64,000 nt of DNA, taken from assembly GCA_023460535.1 (NCBI GenBank), contig JAEWPV010000020.1:186001-250000 (forward strand), given 5' to 3'. The notes below the pieces were generated by a model. It did no database searches. It was not told the DNA's origin and was given only the letters and a program-made list of their open reading frames with translations. Made by a program: the position numbers and the translations under genes. This stretch comes from Bacillota bacterium (GTDB taxonomy: Bacteria; Bacillota; Clostridia; Oscillospirales; Ruminococcaceae). Positions 37,076-46,405 of this stretch are shown piece after piece (position 1 is the stretch's first letter; the number at the start of each line of letters is the position of its first letter).

Positions 37076-38308
37076 ATGAACTATTCGAGGACGCTTACCG
37101 TCACACAGGTATCTACCTATATCAAATCGCTGTTTGAAGGGGATAAACACCTGACGCGCGTGATGATACGCGGGGAGATTACTAATTTTAAATACCATAC
37201 TGCTTCAGGGCATTTTTATTTTACTCTTAAGGATAATCAATCGCTTCTGCGCGCGGTGATGTTTAAAACACACGCAACGTCTGTTCGTTTTACGCCACAG
37301 GATGGAATGGCGGTGGTAGCGGGCGGTGCGATTTCGGTATATGAACGGGACGGACAATATCAGTTGTACTGCACCGACCTTCTTCCAGAGGGCATCGGTG
37401 CGCTCGCGCTGGCATTTGAGCAGCGCAAGGCAGAAATGGCGAAACTGGGACTGTTTGACGCGCAACGTAAAAAACAATTACCGCCATTTCCCCAAACAAT
37501 TGCCGTCATTACCTCCAAGACGGGTGCAGCCTTCGAGGATATCCGCAACGTGATTGCGCGTCGTTATCCGGCTGTAACACTGCTGTTATGCCCTGTTACT
37601 GTACAGGGAGAGGATGCACCTTCCATGATAGTCGAGGCGATTGGGCGCGTGAACGACTTAAATGCTGCGGATGTCATTCTCCTCGCGCGCGGGGGTGGTA
37701 GCTACGAGGATTTATTTTGCTTTAATGACGAGCGCATCGCTTATGCGATATATGAGAGTGATATCCCCGTCATAAGTGCTGTCGGGCACGAAACCGACTA
37801 TACCATCGCGGACTTTGTGGCAGATCTTCGCGCTCCTACGCCTTCGGCGGGCGCCGAACTGGCAGTTCCGGATATGAATGCTGTTGCAAATGCGCTCACA
37901 GCGTTGAGCGAGCAGATGCGCAAAGCAGTACAGAGTAAAATCGCATTGACCCGTCTTCATATTTCAAGGGTACAAGAGTCGCTTAAGGCGCACAGCCCGC
38001 GTGGATTGCTAAGTGACCGTCGCGAAAAGCTTGCGCTCTTGCAGAACAGACTAACCGCTGCGACGAAAAATAACACGCTTGTTTACAAGCATAGGTTAAG
38101 CAGCTGTATCGAACTGCTTGACTCCTTAAGCCCGATACGGGTTTTGCGACGCGGATATGCCGTCGTGCTTAAGGATAGTCATGTTATTAAAAGCCTGGAT
38201 GAAGTATCAACCGGCGACAAACTGACCATCCGTCTGCAGGATGGTTTTGTGGATGCGAATGTGGTACAAAGTCGGTCGCTAACCACGACAATCAAACGAA
38301 AGGATTGA
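37076..38308 (+). CDS. xseA: Exodeoxyribonuclease VII large subunit
   Basis: Catalytic and structural subunit of exonuclease VII, which degrades single-stranded DNA from both ends. 410 residues: N-terminal OB fold (VMIRGEITNFKYHTASGHFYFTLKD), the catalytic domain with ITSKTGAAFEDI and RGGGSYEDLFCFND, then a long coiled coil and a short C-terminal segment around RGYAVVLKD. GGAGG 5 nt before ATG 37076. Frame extensions further upstream lie within the previous gene. Confidence 0.95.
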   Translation: MNYSRTLTVTQVSTYIKSLFEGDKHLTRVMIRGEITNFKYHTASGHFYFTLKDNQSLLRAVMFKTHATSVRFTPQDGMAVVAGGAISVYERDGQYQLYCTDLLPEGIGALALAFEQRKAEMAKLGLFDAQRKKQLPPFPQTIAVITSKTGAAFEDIRNVIARRYPAVTLLLCPVTVQGEDAPSMIVEAIGRVNDLNAADVILLARGGGSYEDLFCFNDERIAYAIYESDIPVISAVGHETDYTIADFVADLRAPTPSAGAELAVPDMNAVANALTALSEQMRKAVQSKIALTRLHISRVQESLKAHSPRGLLSDRREKLALLQNRLTAATKNNTLVYKHRLSSCIELLDSLSPIRVLRRGYAVVLKDSHVIKSLDEVSTGDKLTIRLQDGFVDANVVQSRSLTTTIKRKD

Positions 38309-38313
38309 ACCGC

Positions 38314-38532
38314 ATGGCAAAAAAAGAACAGCCTAAATCCATCGATGCGTCCCTGAAGGAGATTGAAGATATCGTTCATGTGCTTGAAAGCGGCGAAACC
38401 GACCTTGAAACTTCGTTAAAGCTGTACGAGCAGGGTATAATACTCATAGCGCAGTGCCAGCAAAGCATAGCACAGGCGGATCTCAAGATATTAGAGCTTA
38501 CGCCCGACAACGAACGGATTGCGGATAGGTAA
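38314..38532 (+). CDS. xseB: Exodeoxyribonuclease VII small subunit
   Basis: 72-residue helical subunit that binds the XseA coiled coil. Typical pattern SLKEIEDIVHVLESGETDLETSLKLYEQG. ATG 38314 follows AAAGGA by about 10 nt; a TTG at 38305 overlapping the xseA stop is less likely. Confidence 0.93.
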   Translation: MAKKEQPKSIDASLKEIEDIVHVLESGETDLETSLKLYEQGIILIAQCQQSIAQADLKILELTPDNERIADR

Positions 38533-38566
38533 CGAAGGGTATCATAGTAGTCCGGAAAGGTGAGCA

Positions 38567-39460
38567 ATGAATAAAAGTGAATTTGTACAACGTGAGCAAT
38601 ACTATGTACAGCTGATTAACACGAAACTTGATCAATTGTTGTCTGACCAAGGGCTTGTGCAGCAGGAGGTTGTAGACGCGATGCGTTACAGCCTGCTTTG
38701 TGGCGGCAAACGCATACGCGGTATCCTTGTGCTCGAGTTTTGCAGGATGTGCGGTGGCAATGTAAATGACGCATTGCCGTACGCGTGCGCCGTTGAGATG
38801 CTTCACGCATACTCCTTGATTCATGATGATCTGCCCTGTATGGATGATGACGATATGCGTAGGGGACAACCTTCGTGCCATATTCGGTATGGAGAAGCAA
38901 CGGCATTATTGGCTGGTGACGCACTGTTAACCTACTCGTTTGAAATTGCTTTGGCAAAGCCGGATACTCTTTTGGCAGAGCGTGCGCTTCGTGCTGCCGG
39001 TATCCTAGCCCGTGCGGCAGGTTATCATGGCATGGTGGGTGGGCAGGTGATTGACCTTGCCTGTGAAGGAAAAAACACCGACGAGCAAACGCTTAAAAAG
39101 ATTCATTCCATGAAAACTGCAGCACTTATCCGCGCCGCTGCCGTGATGGGTTGTGTGATTGCCGGAGCAGAGGAAGACAAGGTGCTTGCGGCAGACAGTT
39201 TTTCGGAAAAAATCGGCTTGTCGTTTCAGATTGTAGATGATATACTTGATATCACTGGGATTAGCGCTCAACTAGGCAAAAACGTAGGCAGCGACAGAAA
39301 CAACAACAAGACTACGTTTGCTACGCTTTATGGGGTACAACGAGCATCCGAAATGGCCCGCGAACTATCCGGTCAAGCGAAGCAGTATCTTTCCCGCTTT
39401 GCGTGTTCCGATGAATTTATCTATTGTTTTACGGATAAGCTCACTGACAGAAGCATGTAA
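38567..39460 (+). CDS. ispA: Farnesyl/geranylgeranyl diphosphate synthase
   Basis: Trans-prenyltransferase condensing IPP with allylic diphosphates. 297 residues. First aspartate-rich motif DDLPCMDDD begins at residue 87, second motif QIVDDILD near residue 225, plus GGKRIRG and the Lys-Thr-ala SMKTAALI block. Together with dxs, 640 bp downstream, it forms an isoprenoid pair as in Bacillus yqiD-dxs. Product chain length (C15 or C20) is not settled by sequence; the residue pair before the first motif (SLIHDDLP) favours a short product. Confidence 0.92.
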   Translation: MNKSEFVQREQYYVQLINTKLDQLLSDQGLVQQEVVDAMRYSLLCGGKRIRGILVLEFCRMCGGNVNDALPYACAVEMLHAYSLIHDDLPCMDDDDMRRGQPSCHIRYGEATALLAGDALLTYSFEIALAKPDTLLAERALRAAGILARAAGYHGMVGGQVIDLACEGKNTDEQTLKKIHSMKTAALIRAAAVMGCVIAGAEEDKVLAADSFSEKIGLSFQIVDDILDITGISAQLGKNVGSDRNNNKTTFATLYGVQRASEMARELSGQAKQYLSRFACSDEFIYCFTDKLTDRSM

Positions 39461-39535
39461 GCATCCTTTCTTAAGAACAGGAGTCAGTGATGCATTCGCA
39501 TTTTTGTTACTCAAAATGACGAAATGGAGATCGCC

Positions 39536-40066
39536 ATGGAGAACTTACACCAGTTAACACGGAACTATATCCTGACGTGTGCTATTCTATCTTGGATAAT
39601 TGCGCAGATAATAAAAACAGTACTTACCCTCATAACGACAAAACGCTTTGAAGTGGAACGGCTGACCGGGGCGGGCGGAATGCCCAGTGCGCATTCTGCG
39701 CTTGTATGCTCCATGACGCTTGCCGTAGCCAGAAAAGAAGGCTTTGGCTCTTCGCTGTTTGCCATAGCAATTATGTTTGCTGCGGTTGTTATGTACGACG
39801 CCATGGGTGTCCGCCGTGCGGCGGGGGAGCAAGCAAAGGTGTTAAACAAGATTGTTGTAATTTTTAAGCCAAACGACAACAAAGCGGCGATAGACAGCCA
39901 ACACAGCAAAGAAAAAATACGCGCCAAGCGCGATAAGGGCAAGATCTTAAAGCTTGACGATATGCAGTTTAAAAAGCTGAAGGAATATCTGGGTCATACG
40001 CCGCTAGAGGTTTTGGCGGGTGCGTTACTGGGTATTATATTAGCCATGGTTATACCAATGCGGTGA
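39536..40066 (+). CDS. Divergent PAP2 family protein (DUF212, YuiD-like)
   Basis: 176-residue membrane protein with about four hydrophobic helices. The conserved block GAGGMPSAHSALVCSM and YDAMGVRRAAGEQAKVLN is the mark of DUF212, a group distantly related to acid phosphatase/vanadium haloperoxidases. A lipid-linked phosphate substrate is plausible; position between ispA and dxs suggests prenyl-phosphate handling, which is inference. ATG 39536 has GGAG 6 nt upstream; ATG 39524 contributes that SD. Confidence 0.85.
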   Translation: MENLHQLTRNYILTCAILSWIIAQIIKTVLTLITTKRFEVERLTGAGGMPSAHSALVCSMTLAVARKEGFGSSLFAIAIMFAAVVMYDAMGVRRAAGEQAKVLNKIVVIFKPNDNKAAIDSQHSKEKIRAKRDKGKILKLDDMQFKKLKEYLGHTPLEVLAGALLGIILAMVIPMR

Positions 40067-40103
40067 TGTCCGCGGAGATTTTTAAAGGAGAAACATACGC
40101 ATA

Positions 40104-41969
40104 ATGGATGATTATTCGTTGCTGTCTCGGCTTAATCTCCCCGGAGAATTAAAACGGCTAAGCGGCAAGGAGCTGGATAGAGTCTGTGATGAAGTCCGTG
40201 CACAATTGGTTGATACGCTTTCTCGAACGGGAGGGCACCTTGCATCAAACCTTGGTACAGTTGAGCTTACTGTAGCTATCCATGCCGTTTTTGATTCGCC
40301 TAATGACGCTATTTTGTTTGATGTAGGGCATCAGTGCTATACTCATAAAATATTAACCGGACGGCTCAATGAGTTTGATACCCTGCGTCAGGAAGGCGGT
40401 ATCTCGGGCTTTCCAAAATCAAAAGAGAGCGTGCATGATGCATTTGTGGCGGGACACGCAGGGAATGCGATTTCTGCCGCGCGTGGCATTGCTTACGCAA
40501 AAGCGCTAAAAGGGGAACTTGGTAAGGTAGTAGCCGTGGTGGGCGACGGTGCGTTTACAAACGGGTTGACCTATGAAGGGCTAAACAACAACGCGGGACG
40601 AACGGCAGAAAACCTGATTGTTATTCTCAATGACAACGCGATGTCTATCTCTAAAAATGTTGGTGCTTTGGCTAAGCATCTTGCCAAGATCCGCTCCAGA
40701 CCCAGCTACTTTGGAGCAAAAGACATTACACGACGTGTGTTGAGACGGATTCCCGTTGTCGGAAAACCCGCAATACGATTGATTACAAAAGCGAAAACTG
40801 CCTTGAAGGAATCACTGTACCACAGCAACCTCTTTGAGGCTTATGGCTTTACCTACCTGGGACCGGTTGACGGACACGACGTTATCAACCTGAAAAATGT
40901 GCTTGCTCGTGCAAAAAGCCTGCGTGAGCCAGTATTTATTCATGTTGATACTGTAAAAGGGAAAGGCTTTACACACGCTGAGAACAACCCGGGCGCGTTC
41001 CACGGCATTTCTGCCGCCGATTTGATGCACGCTGAAAAGCCCGTGCAACCAAACGAAGATACATTTTCTGCCTACTGCGGTCAATATCTAACCGAGCTTG
41101 GCAGTTGTGATGATCGCATCTGCACCGTTACCGCTGCCATGAAGTATGCTACCGGGCTTAATTATTTCTATAAAAGTCATCCGGAACGATTTTTTGATGT
41201 CGGCATAGCCGAGGGCCATGGTGTTACCTTCAGTGCAGGGCTTGCTACACAAGGGCTGATGCCTGTATTTGCTGTATACTCAACGTTCCTGCAACGTGCT
41301 TATGATATGGTTTTGCATGATGCCGCGATTGAAAAAACGCATATCGTGCTGGCCGTGGATCGTGCTGGGCTTGTTGGGGACGATGGGGAAACGCATCAAG
41401 GACTGTTTGATGTTTCATTATTGTCCTCTATACCCGGAGTTACAGTTTACTCTCCCTGTTCGTATCGAGAGCTTGCACTTACGATGTACGAAGCCATCTA
41501 TCACACTAAGGGTGTTGTTGCCGTGCGTTATCCCCGGGGCGGCGAGTCAAGTGCCGTGAAGGATCGGGAGCCGGTTTTGGACTATTTTTTGGATAAAGCG
41601 GAGCAAGAAAACGCAAAAACACTTGTTGTTACCTACGGCAGGCAGTTTGAACAGGTCTTAGGAGCAAGACCGCTTACCGATGTGCGTTTTGATATTCTCA
41701 AACTTACTCGTGTTCATCCCGTTGCCGATGAATGTGTGGAGCTTGCCCAGCAATATAGTTGCGTTTTATTTGTGGAAGAGGGGATTATAAACGGTTCGGT
41801 TGCCGAGCATTTTCACACAAGCCTTACTCAAAACGGCTTTCGCGCACACTTTGCCATACGCGCTGTAACTAATCAATTTGTCGCGCAAGCAAGTGTTGCC
41901 ACTCAGCTAAAAAGCTTAGGTCTGGATGCGCAAGGGGTGGCAGAGTTTATTACAAGCGAAGGTAAGTAG
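40104..41969 (+). CDS. dxs: 1-deoxy-D-xylulose-5-phosphate synthase
   Basis: TPP-dependent first enzyme of the MEP isoprenoid pathway, joining pyruvate and glyceraldehyde 3-phosphate. 621 residues. TPP-binding motif VGDGAFTNGLTYEGLNN, the N-terminal GGHLASNLGTVELTVA and catalytic DVGHQCYTHKI, and the transketolase pyrimidine domain with FDVGIAEGHGVTFSAG. AAAGGAG precedes the ATG. Leads into tlyA-nadK-argR-recN. Confidence 0.96.
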   Translation: MDDYSLLSRLNLPGELKRLSGKELDRVCDEVRAQLVDTLSRTGGHLASNLGTVELTVAIHAVFDSPNDAILFDVGHQCYTHKILTGRLNEFDTLRQEGGISGFPKSKESVHDAFVAGHAGNAISAARGIAYAKALKGELGKVVAVVGDGAFTNGLTYEGLNNNAGRTAENLIVILNDNAMSISKNVGALAKHLAKIRSRPSYFGAKDITRRVLRRIPVVGKPAIRLITKAKTALKESLYHSNLFEAYGFTYLGPVDGHDVINLKNVLARAKSLREPVFIHVDTVKGKGFTHAENNPGAFHGISAADLMHAEKPVQPNEDTFSAYCGQYLTELGSCDDRICTVTAAMKYATGLNYFYKSHPERFFDVGIAEGHGVTFSAGLATQGLMPVFAVYSTFLQRAYDMVLHDAAIEKTHIVLAVDRAGLVGDDGETHQGLFDVSLLSSIPGVTVYSPCSYRELALTMYEAIYHTKGVVAVRYPRGGESSAVKDREPVLDYFLDKAEQENAKTLVVTYGRQFEQVLGARPLTDVRFDILKLTRVHPVADECVELAQQYSCVLFVEEGIINGSVAEHFHTSLTQNGFRAHFAIRAVTNQFVAQASVATQLKSLGLDAQGVAEFITSEGK

Positions 41970-42038
41970 CAAATACGATAGGTAAATCCGGATAGAGGGA
42001 CGAAAACCCTCTTGATACTAATAACAGGAGAACAACTG

Positions 42039-42851
42039 GTGAGTGAGCAAAAGCTACGTTTGGATGCCCTGCTTGTGGAGCGCGGTTTTGCGGCAAGCAG
42101 AGAACGCGCGAAAGCCCTGATTATGGCGGGGGTTGTATTTATCAACGATCAAAAGGCCGCGAAGCCCGGTGAAACAGTGCAGCAAGATTGTGAGATTCGC
42201 GTTACCGGTAGCGACATCAAATATGTAAGCCGCGGGGGACTCAAGTTAGAAAAGGCACTGGAAGCTTTTCCGATTTGTTTAGAAGGAAAGGTCTGCATGG
42301 ACATCGGTGCGTCCACCGGAGGCTTTTCCGACTGTATGCTGCAAAATGGAGCGGCAAAGGTATACGCTGTGGATGTTGGCTATGGTCAGCTTGCTTGGAA
42401 GCTGCGAACCGACGAACGTGTGATAAATCTTGAACGAACCAATATACGCTACGTAACACGGGAACAGGTTCCCGATGAGATCTCGTTTGCAAGCATCGAC
42501 GTGTCTTTTATTTCATTGACACTGGTACTTCCCGTTGCGCATTCGTTACTTGAAAGCGAAGGCGAGGTTGTATGCCTGGTTAAGCCGCAGTTTGAAGCGG
42601 GCAAGGGGAAGGTTGGGAAAAAGGGCGTTGTAAGAGAATCGGAAATCCACCTTGAAGTTGTAGCAAAGATTGCCACATTTGCCGTGCAAAACGGTTTTTC
42701 CATGTTGGGAACTGATTACTCTCCGATTAAGGGGCCGGAAGGGAATATTGAGTATCTTTTTTACTTAAAAAAGTCACAAAATCCGTCCGTATCAACGGAT
42801 ATTGATTTTCAGGAGCTAGTAGCACGTTCTCATCGACAGTTTGAAGTATAA
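42039..42851 (+). CDS. tlyA: TlyA family rRNA 2'-O-methyltransferase/hemolysin-like protein
   Basis: 270 residues: an S4 RNA-binding domain (RLDALLVERGFAASRERAKALIMAGVV) followed by an FtsJ-like SAM methyltransferase domain with DIGASTGGFSDCML and CLVKPQFEAGKG. TlyA in mycobacteria makes 2'-O-methylcytidines in 16S and 23S rRNA (capreomycin sensitivity); the YqxC branch in Firmicutes has the same fold. GTG 42039 with AGGAG 8 nt upstream gives the normal start; the frame opens at TTG 42012. Standard place between dxs and nadK. Confidence 0.92.
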   Translation: MSEQKLRLDALLVERGFAASRERAKALIMAGVVFINDQKAAKPGETVQQDCEIRVTGSDIKYVSRGGLKLEKALEAFPICLEGKVCMDIGASTGGFSDCMLQNGAAKVYAVDVGYGQLAWKLRTDERVINLERTNIRYVTREQVPDEISFASIDVSFISLTLVLPVAHSLLESEGEVVCLVKPQFEAGKGKVGKKGVVRESEIHLEVVAKIATFAVQNGFSMLGTDYSPIKGPEGNIEYLFYLKKSQNPSVSTDIDFQELVARSHRQFEV

Positions 42852-42871
42852 AGGACTTGAAAGGAGCGCAT

Positions 42872-43729
42872 ATGAAGGCGTTTGTGATACCGAACCTGAA
42901 TAAGCGCAGCGGACTATCCTGCGCGCGCGACGTATGCGCTGAGCTTACTCGATGTAGAATTACTCCCTGTATGGAGGATTGCAACCGAAACGAATTTGCG
43001 GATGTGTGTTCGCACTTTGCTCCATTTGATGAGCTCATCCAGCGATGCGATGTTGTTATTACGGTTGGTGGCGACGGTACTTTACTGCACGCGGCAAAAA
43101 AGGCGGCTTTTAACGGCAAACCGATTATCGGAGTAAACGTCGGCAGACTTGGCTTTATGACTATGCTGGAACCTGCCGAGCTTTCTTTGCTTGGCAGGCT
43201 TAAACTAGGAACATACCAAACCGAAACCCGCATGATGCTAAAAATAACAAGGGTGTCGCAGGACGGCGATAAGCAGCAGTTTTATGCGTTAAACGACGCG
43301 GTTATTTCAAAAGGGTTGTCCTCCAATATCATAGACCTAACTCTTTATTGTAACGATGGTTTGGTAGGCAGCTATCGCGCGGATGGCATTATTTTAGCTA
43401 CCCCAACCGGTTCTACGGCATACAGCATGTCTGCCGGCGGTCCTGTCATCTCTCCGTGTATTGAATCAATTGTAATGACGCCCATCTGCCCGCATTCCCT
43501 TTTGTCAAGAACCATATTGTTTGCTCCTACGGATGTAATTACAGTTACCGGCTGCTACGATAATGGAAAATTCGAAGCCGACATGAGTATTGACGGCGAA
43601 ATAGTGGTACCTATCCAGCTTGGGGATTCGGTAGTTATCCAGCGTTCGGATATTTCGGCTGATTTCATCCGTCTTGATGACAAGAGCTTTTTCAGTGTGT
43701 TCAATAAAAAGATTTTACTGCGCAGCTAG
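42872..43729 (+). CDS. nadK: NAD kinase
   Basis: Phosphorylates NAD+ to NADP+ using ATP. 285 residues. Signature GGDGTLLHAA with GGDG at residues 66-69, GVNVGRLGFMT, the NE/D-like LNDAVISKG and the C-terminal PTGSTAYSMSAGGPVISP. ATG 42872 has AAGGAG 5 nt upstream. Confidence 0.95.
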   Translation: MKAFVIPNLNKRSGLSCARDVCAELTRCRITPCMEDCNRNEFADVCSHFAPFDELIQRCDVVITVGGDGTLLHAAKKAAFNGKPIIGVNVGRLGFMTMLEPAELSLLGRLKLGTYQTETRMMLKITRVSQDGDKQQFYALNDAVISKGLSSNIIDLTLYCNDGLVGSYRADGIILATPTGSTAYSMSAGGPVISPCIESIVMTPICPHSLLSRTILFAPTDVITVTGCYDNGKFEADMSIDGEIVVPIQLGDSVVIQRSDISADFIRLDDKSFFSVFNKKILLRS

Positions 43730-43783
43730 TGCGTAATGCTTCGTAGCGCAACAACAATGACTGTGATGAAGGGAAGTGTTGTA

Positions 43784-44239
43784 ATGAAAACAAAACGCCA
43801 CGCAAAGATTTTGGAGCTCATCTCCGAAACCCCCATCAACACACAGGAGGAGTTGCTTGCCCTGCTGCGCGAAGACGGCTTTAACGTTACCCAGGCTACC
43901 GTTTCACGCGACATCAAAGAACTGAAGCTGATTAAGACAATGGGAGATAACGGGAGTTATCAGTATGCGGCCTCTGCGCGGGAAAAGGAAATGGATATCC
44001 AGTATAATTTTCACAACTTGTTTGTTAAGTCGGTTATGGATTTAGATTATGCCGGTAACATTGTGTGTGTAAAATGCTTTACCGGCATGGCAAATGCTGC
44101 ATGTGCGGCGTTTGATTCGCTTAACTGGCAGGGCGTGGTCGGCACGATAGCGGGCGATGATACCATATTCATCCTAACCCGTTCCGAGCAGATTGCTGCC
44201 GGACTAAAAAAGGAGCTATCAAAGCAGCTGGAGTCCTAG
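43784..44239 (+). CDS. argR: Arginine repressor ArgR
   Basis: Hexameric arginine-dependent regulator (AhrC type) that represses arginine synthesis and can activate catabolism. 151 residues: winged-helix DNA-binding domain (RHAKILELISETPINTQEEL ... VTQATVSRDIKEL) and the C-terminal arginine-binding/oligomer domain with GTIAGDDTIFIL. ATG 43784 is taken; earlier codons from 43736 lack support. Its place beside recN and nadK is conserved and need not reflect arginine control. Confidence 0.94.
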   Translation: MKTKRHAKILELISETPINTQEELLALLREDGFNVTQATVSRDIKELKLIKTMGDNGSYQYAASAREKEMDIQYNFHNLFVKSVMDLDYAGNIVCVKCFTGMANAACAAFDSLNWQGVVGTIAGDDTIFILTRSEQIAAGLKKELSKQLES

Positions 44240-44282
44240 AGAAGTATTACAAACAAATAAATCCATACGGCGGGTGATTACC

Positions 44283-45953
44283 ATGCTTTCGGAACTGTTT
44301 ATTGATAACGTAGCGATTATTGAAGAGGCCTCTATTCGGTTTGAAAAGGGACTAAACATCTTCACGGGTGAAACAGGTGCGGGTAAATCTATCTTAATTG
44401 ATGCTATTAACGCAGTATTGGGCGAGAGAACTTCTCGCGATCTGATTCGCTCCGGGGCATCCAAGGCGAGTGTGACCGCTCTGTTTACCGGTATTTCCGA
44501 ATCTTTACGTGTTAAGCTATCCGAGCTTGGGTATGAACCGGAGGAGGACGGGTCGCTGTTAATTTCCCGAGAGGTGACCACGGACGGACGGGCAAACTGC
44601 CGCATCTATTCAAAGCCCGCCACCGTGTCGATGTTGCGAGAGCTTGGTGAACACCTTATTAATATTCACGGTCAGCACGACAGTCGTTCTTTGCTAGATG
44701 CGGATAAGCATACAAGATTTATCGATTCCTTTGGCGGGTTAACACCGCTGCTAAACGAATATACCGATTGCTACATAGCCCTAAGGGAGATTGAAAAACG
44801 CCTTGACTCCATCTCCACCGATGAAGCGGAAAAGGCGCGTCGTATTGATTTACTTACCTATCAAATCAACGAGATTGAAGAAGCCGCGCTGGAACCCGGC
44901 GAAGAAGAGACGCTGATCTCTGAGCGTAAACGGATTAACAATGCTACGCGCATCCTAGAGGCGCTGAACGCTGCCTACGAATCGCTTTCCGGCGCTGACG
45001 GCGCCGAAGGTGCAGCGGGTTTAGTCGGTGAAGCAGGGCGCTTACTGACTGAGATTGCTCCGGTATGCGAGGAGATAGCGGATACTGCGCAGCGCATGGA
45101 GGAAATATCCATGGAGCTTTCGGAGTTTCTGCATGACATCGGCTTAATCCTAGATGAGTTTGAATACGATCCGCATAATCTGGACAAGATAGAACACCGT
45201 CTTGACCAAATCTATCGACTGAAAAAAAAGTACGGTGCGAGTGTAGAGGATATCCTAGAATACCTTGATAATGTCCGTTCGGAGCTAATGGAGATTGAGC
45301 TTTCTGACGAGCTGCTGCAAAGCCTAACTGTGAAACGAACACAAATGCTGGAAGATGCACGACGGGCGGCGAATGTCCTGTCTGCTCGGCGTGATGAGGT
45401 TTCCGACAAGTTTGCAAGCCGGGTGAAGGAAGAGCTTCGGTTTCTTGATATGCCAAACGTCGAGTTTACGATACACAATGAAAAGGGAGCGCTCCGGGAG
45501 AATGGCATTGATAATGTTCAGCTTCTCATCTCCACAAACCCAGGAGAGCCGCCAAAACCCATAGCGAAGATTGCCTCGGGCGGCGAGCTTTCACGCATTA
45601 TGCTTGCCATAAAAACCGTCCTCGCGGGAACCGAGGATGTTGACACGATGATTTTTGATGAGATTGACACCGGTGTCAGCGGGCGAGCAGCGCAAAAGAT
45701 AGGGTTAAAGCTCAAAGAGATAGCGCGCGGCAGGCAGGTTATCTGTGTGACGCACCTAGCCCAGATTGCTGCCCTTGGCGACCATCATATGCTTATTGAA
45801 AAAAAGTTTCAGGGCGGAAAAACCTATACCGAGGTCACTGCGCTTGAGCGTGATGCCCGAAAAGCAGAAATCGCCCGTATTATGGGCGGGGATGTTATCA
45901 CCGATTTAACCCTCTCGGGGGCGGACGAGCTGCTTCGGCTTGCTGGGCACTGA
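44283..45953 (+). CDS. recN: DNA repair protein RecN
   Basis: SMC-like ATPase acting early in double-strand break repair. 556 residues: Walker A FTGETGAGKS at residues 27-36, long central coiled coils, the ABC signature ASGGELSRIMLAIK and Walker B TMIFDEIDTGVSG, then CVTHLAQIAALGD. ATG 44283 is preferred over GTG 44274, which falls in the SD. No terminator is evident after it; the tyrS T-box promoter begins 48 bp downstream. Confidence 0.96.
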   Translation: MLSELFIDNVAIIEEASIRFEKGLNIFTGETGAGKSILIDAINAVLGERTSRDLIRSGASKASVTALFTGISESLRVKLSELGYEPEEDGSLLISREVTTDGRANCRIYSKPATVSMLRELGEHLINIHGQHDSRSLLDADKHTRFIDSFGGLTPLLNEYTDCYIALREIEKRLDSISTDEAEKARRIDLLTYQINEIEEAALEPGEEETLISERKRINNATRILEALNAAYESLSGADGAEGAAGLVGEAGRLLTEIAPVCEEIADTAQRMEEISMELSEFLHDIGLILDEFEYDPHNLDKIEHRLDQIYRLKKKYGASVEDILEYLDNVRSELMEIELSDELLQSLTVKRTQMLEDARRAANVLSARRDEVSDKFASRVKEELRFLDMPNVEFTIHNEKGALRENGIDNVQLLISTNPGEPPKPIAKIASGGELSRIMLAIKTVLAGTEDVDTMIFDEIDTGVSGRAAQKIGLKLKEIARGRQVICVTHLAQIAALGDHHMLIEKKFQGGKTYTEVTALERDARKAEIARIMGGDVITDLTLSGADELLRLAGH

Positions 45954-46000
45954 TGTAACTGCCGTTTTTACCGGACAGCGTAATAATCGATAAGCCCGGC

Positions 46001-46029
46001 TTGACAAAACAGCGAAGCTGATTTATAAT
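46001..46029 (+). promoter_or_regulatory. Consensus promoter of the tyrS T-box leader
   Basis: TTGACA (46001-46006) and TATAAT (46024-46029) with exactly 17 bp between them; a full consensus sigma-A promoter. Confidence 0.85.
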
Positions 46030-46035
46030 TCATTC

Positions 46036-46315
46036 AAACAAATGCGTAGATAGGGATAGTAGCAAGGGTGCTTACAGCACAGAGAGCCTTCGGTTTGGTG
46101 TAAGGAGGCGTGTAACCCGTTGTGAATACACCCTTGAGCAGCCTTGCCGAACAGTGTTGCTAGGCATGTGCCGGGTTCGCACGTTACAGCGAATGGGTAT
46201 GTTGGTACCCAGTAAGGTCGCATACCGTAAGGTAAGCGATAAACAGAGGTGGTACAGCGTTTATTACGCCCTCTGCAAAAAGGATTAACCTTTTTGCAGA
46301 GGGCGTTTTTGTTTT
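46036..46315 (+). ncRNA. T-box leader (tRNA-Tyr responsive) controlling tyrS
   Basis: Leader RNA that senses uncharged tRNA and switches between antiterminator and terminator. Stem I is closed by CAAGGG (46063-46068) and CCCTTG (46131-46136); AGAGAG lies at 46081-46086; the likely specifier is TAC (46127-46129), a tyrosine codon. The T-box core AGGTGGTACAGCG is near 46246-46258, with the GGT bulge that pairs with tRNA NCCA. The terminator is a perfect 16-bp stem, GCCCTCTGCAAAAAGG (46268-46283) with its complement (46289-46304), then a T-run. The downstream tyrS agrees with the specifier. Confidence 0.93.
46268..46315 (+). terminator. T-box attenuator terminator
   Basis: 16-bp perfect stem, 5-nt loop ATTAA, then GTTTTTGTTTT. 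Its 5' arm competes with the antiterminator formed by the T-box core just upstream. Confidence 0.92.
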
Positions 46316-46405
46316 ATGTTACTCAGTTATAACATACCTCGCCACCTGTGCCAACGAGGCAAAATCAACACCATATAATTGTAAATGAAACAGGAGGAAC
46401 CGGCA

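Noticed and set aside
44944..45456. 170-codon antisense frame in recN
   Set aside because: Opposite strand of a strongly coding gene, with no start signal or recognisable domain.
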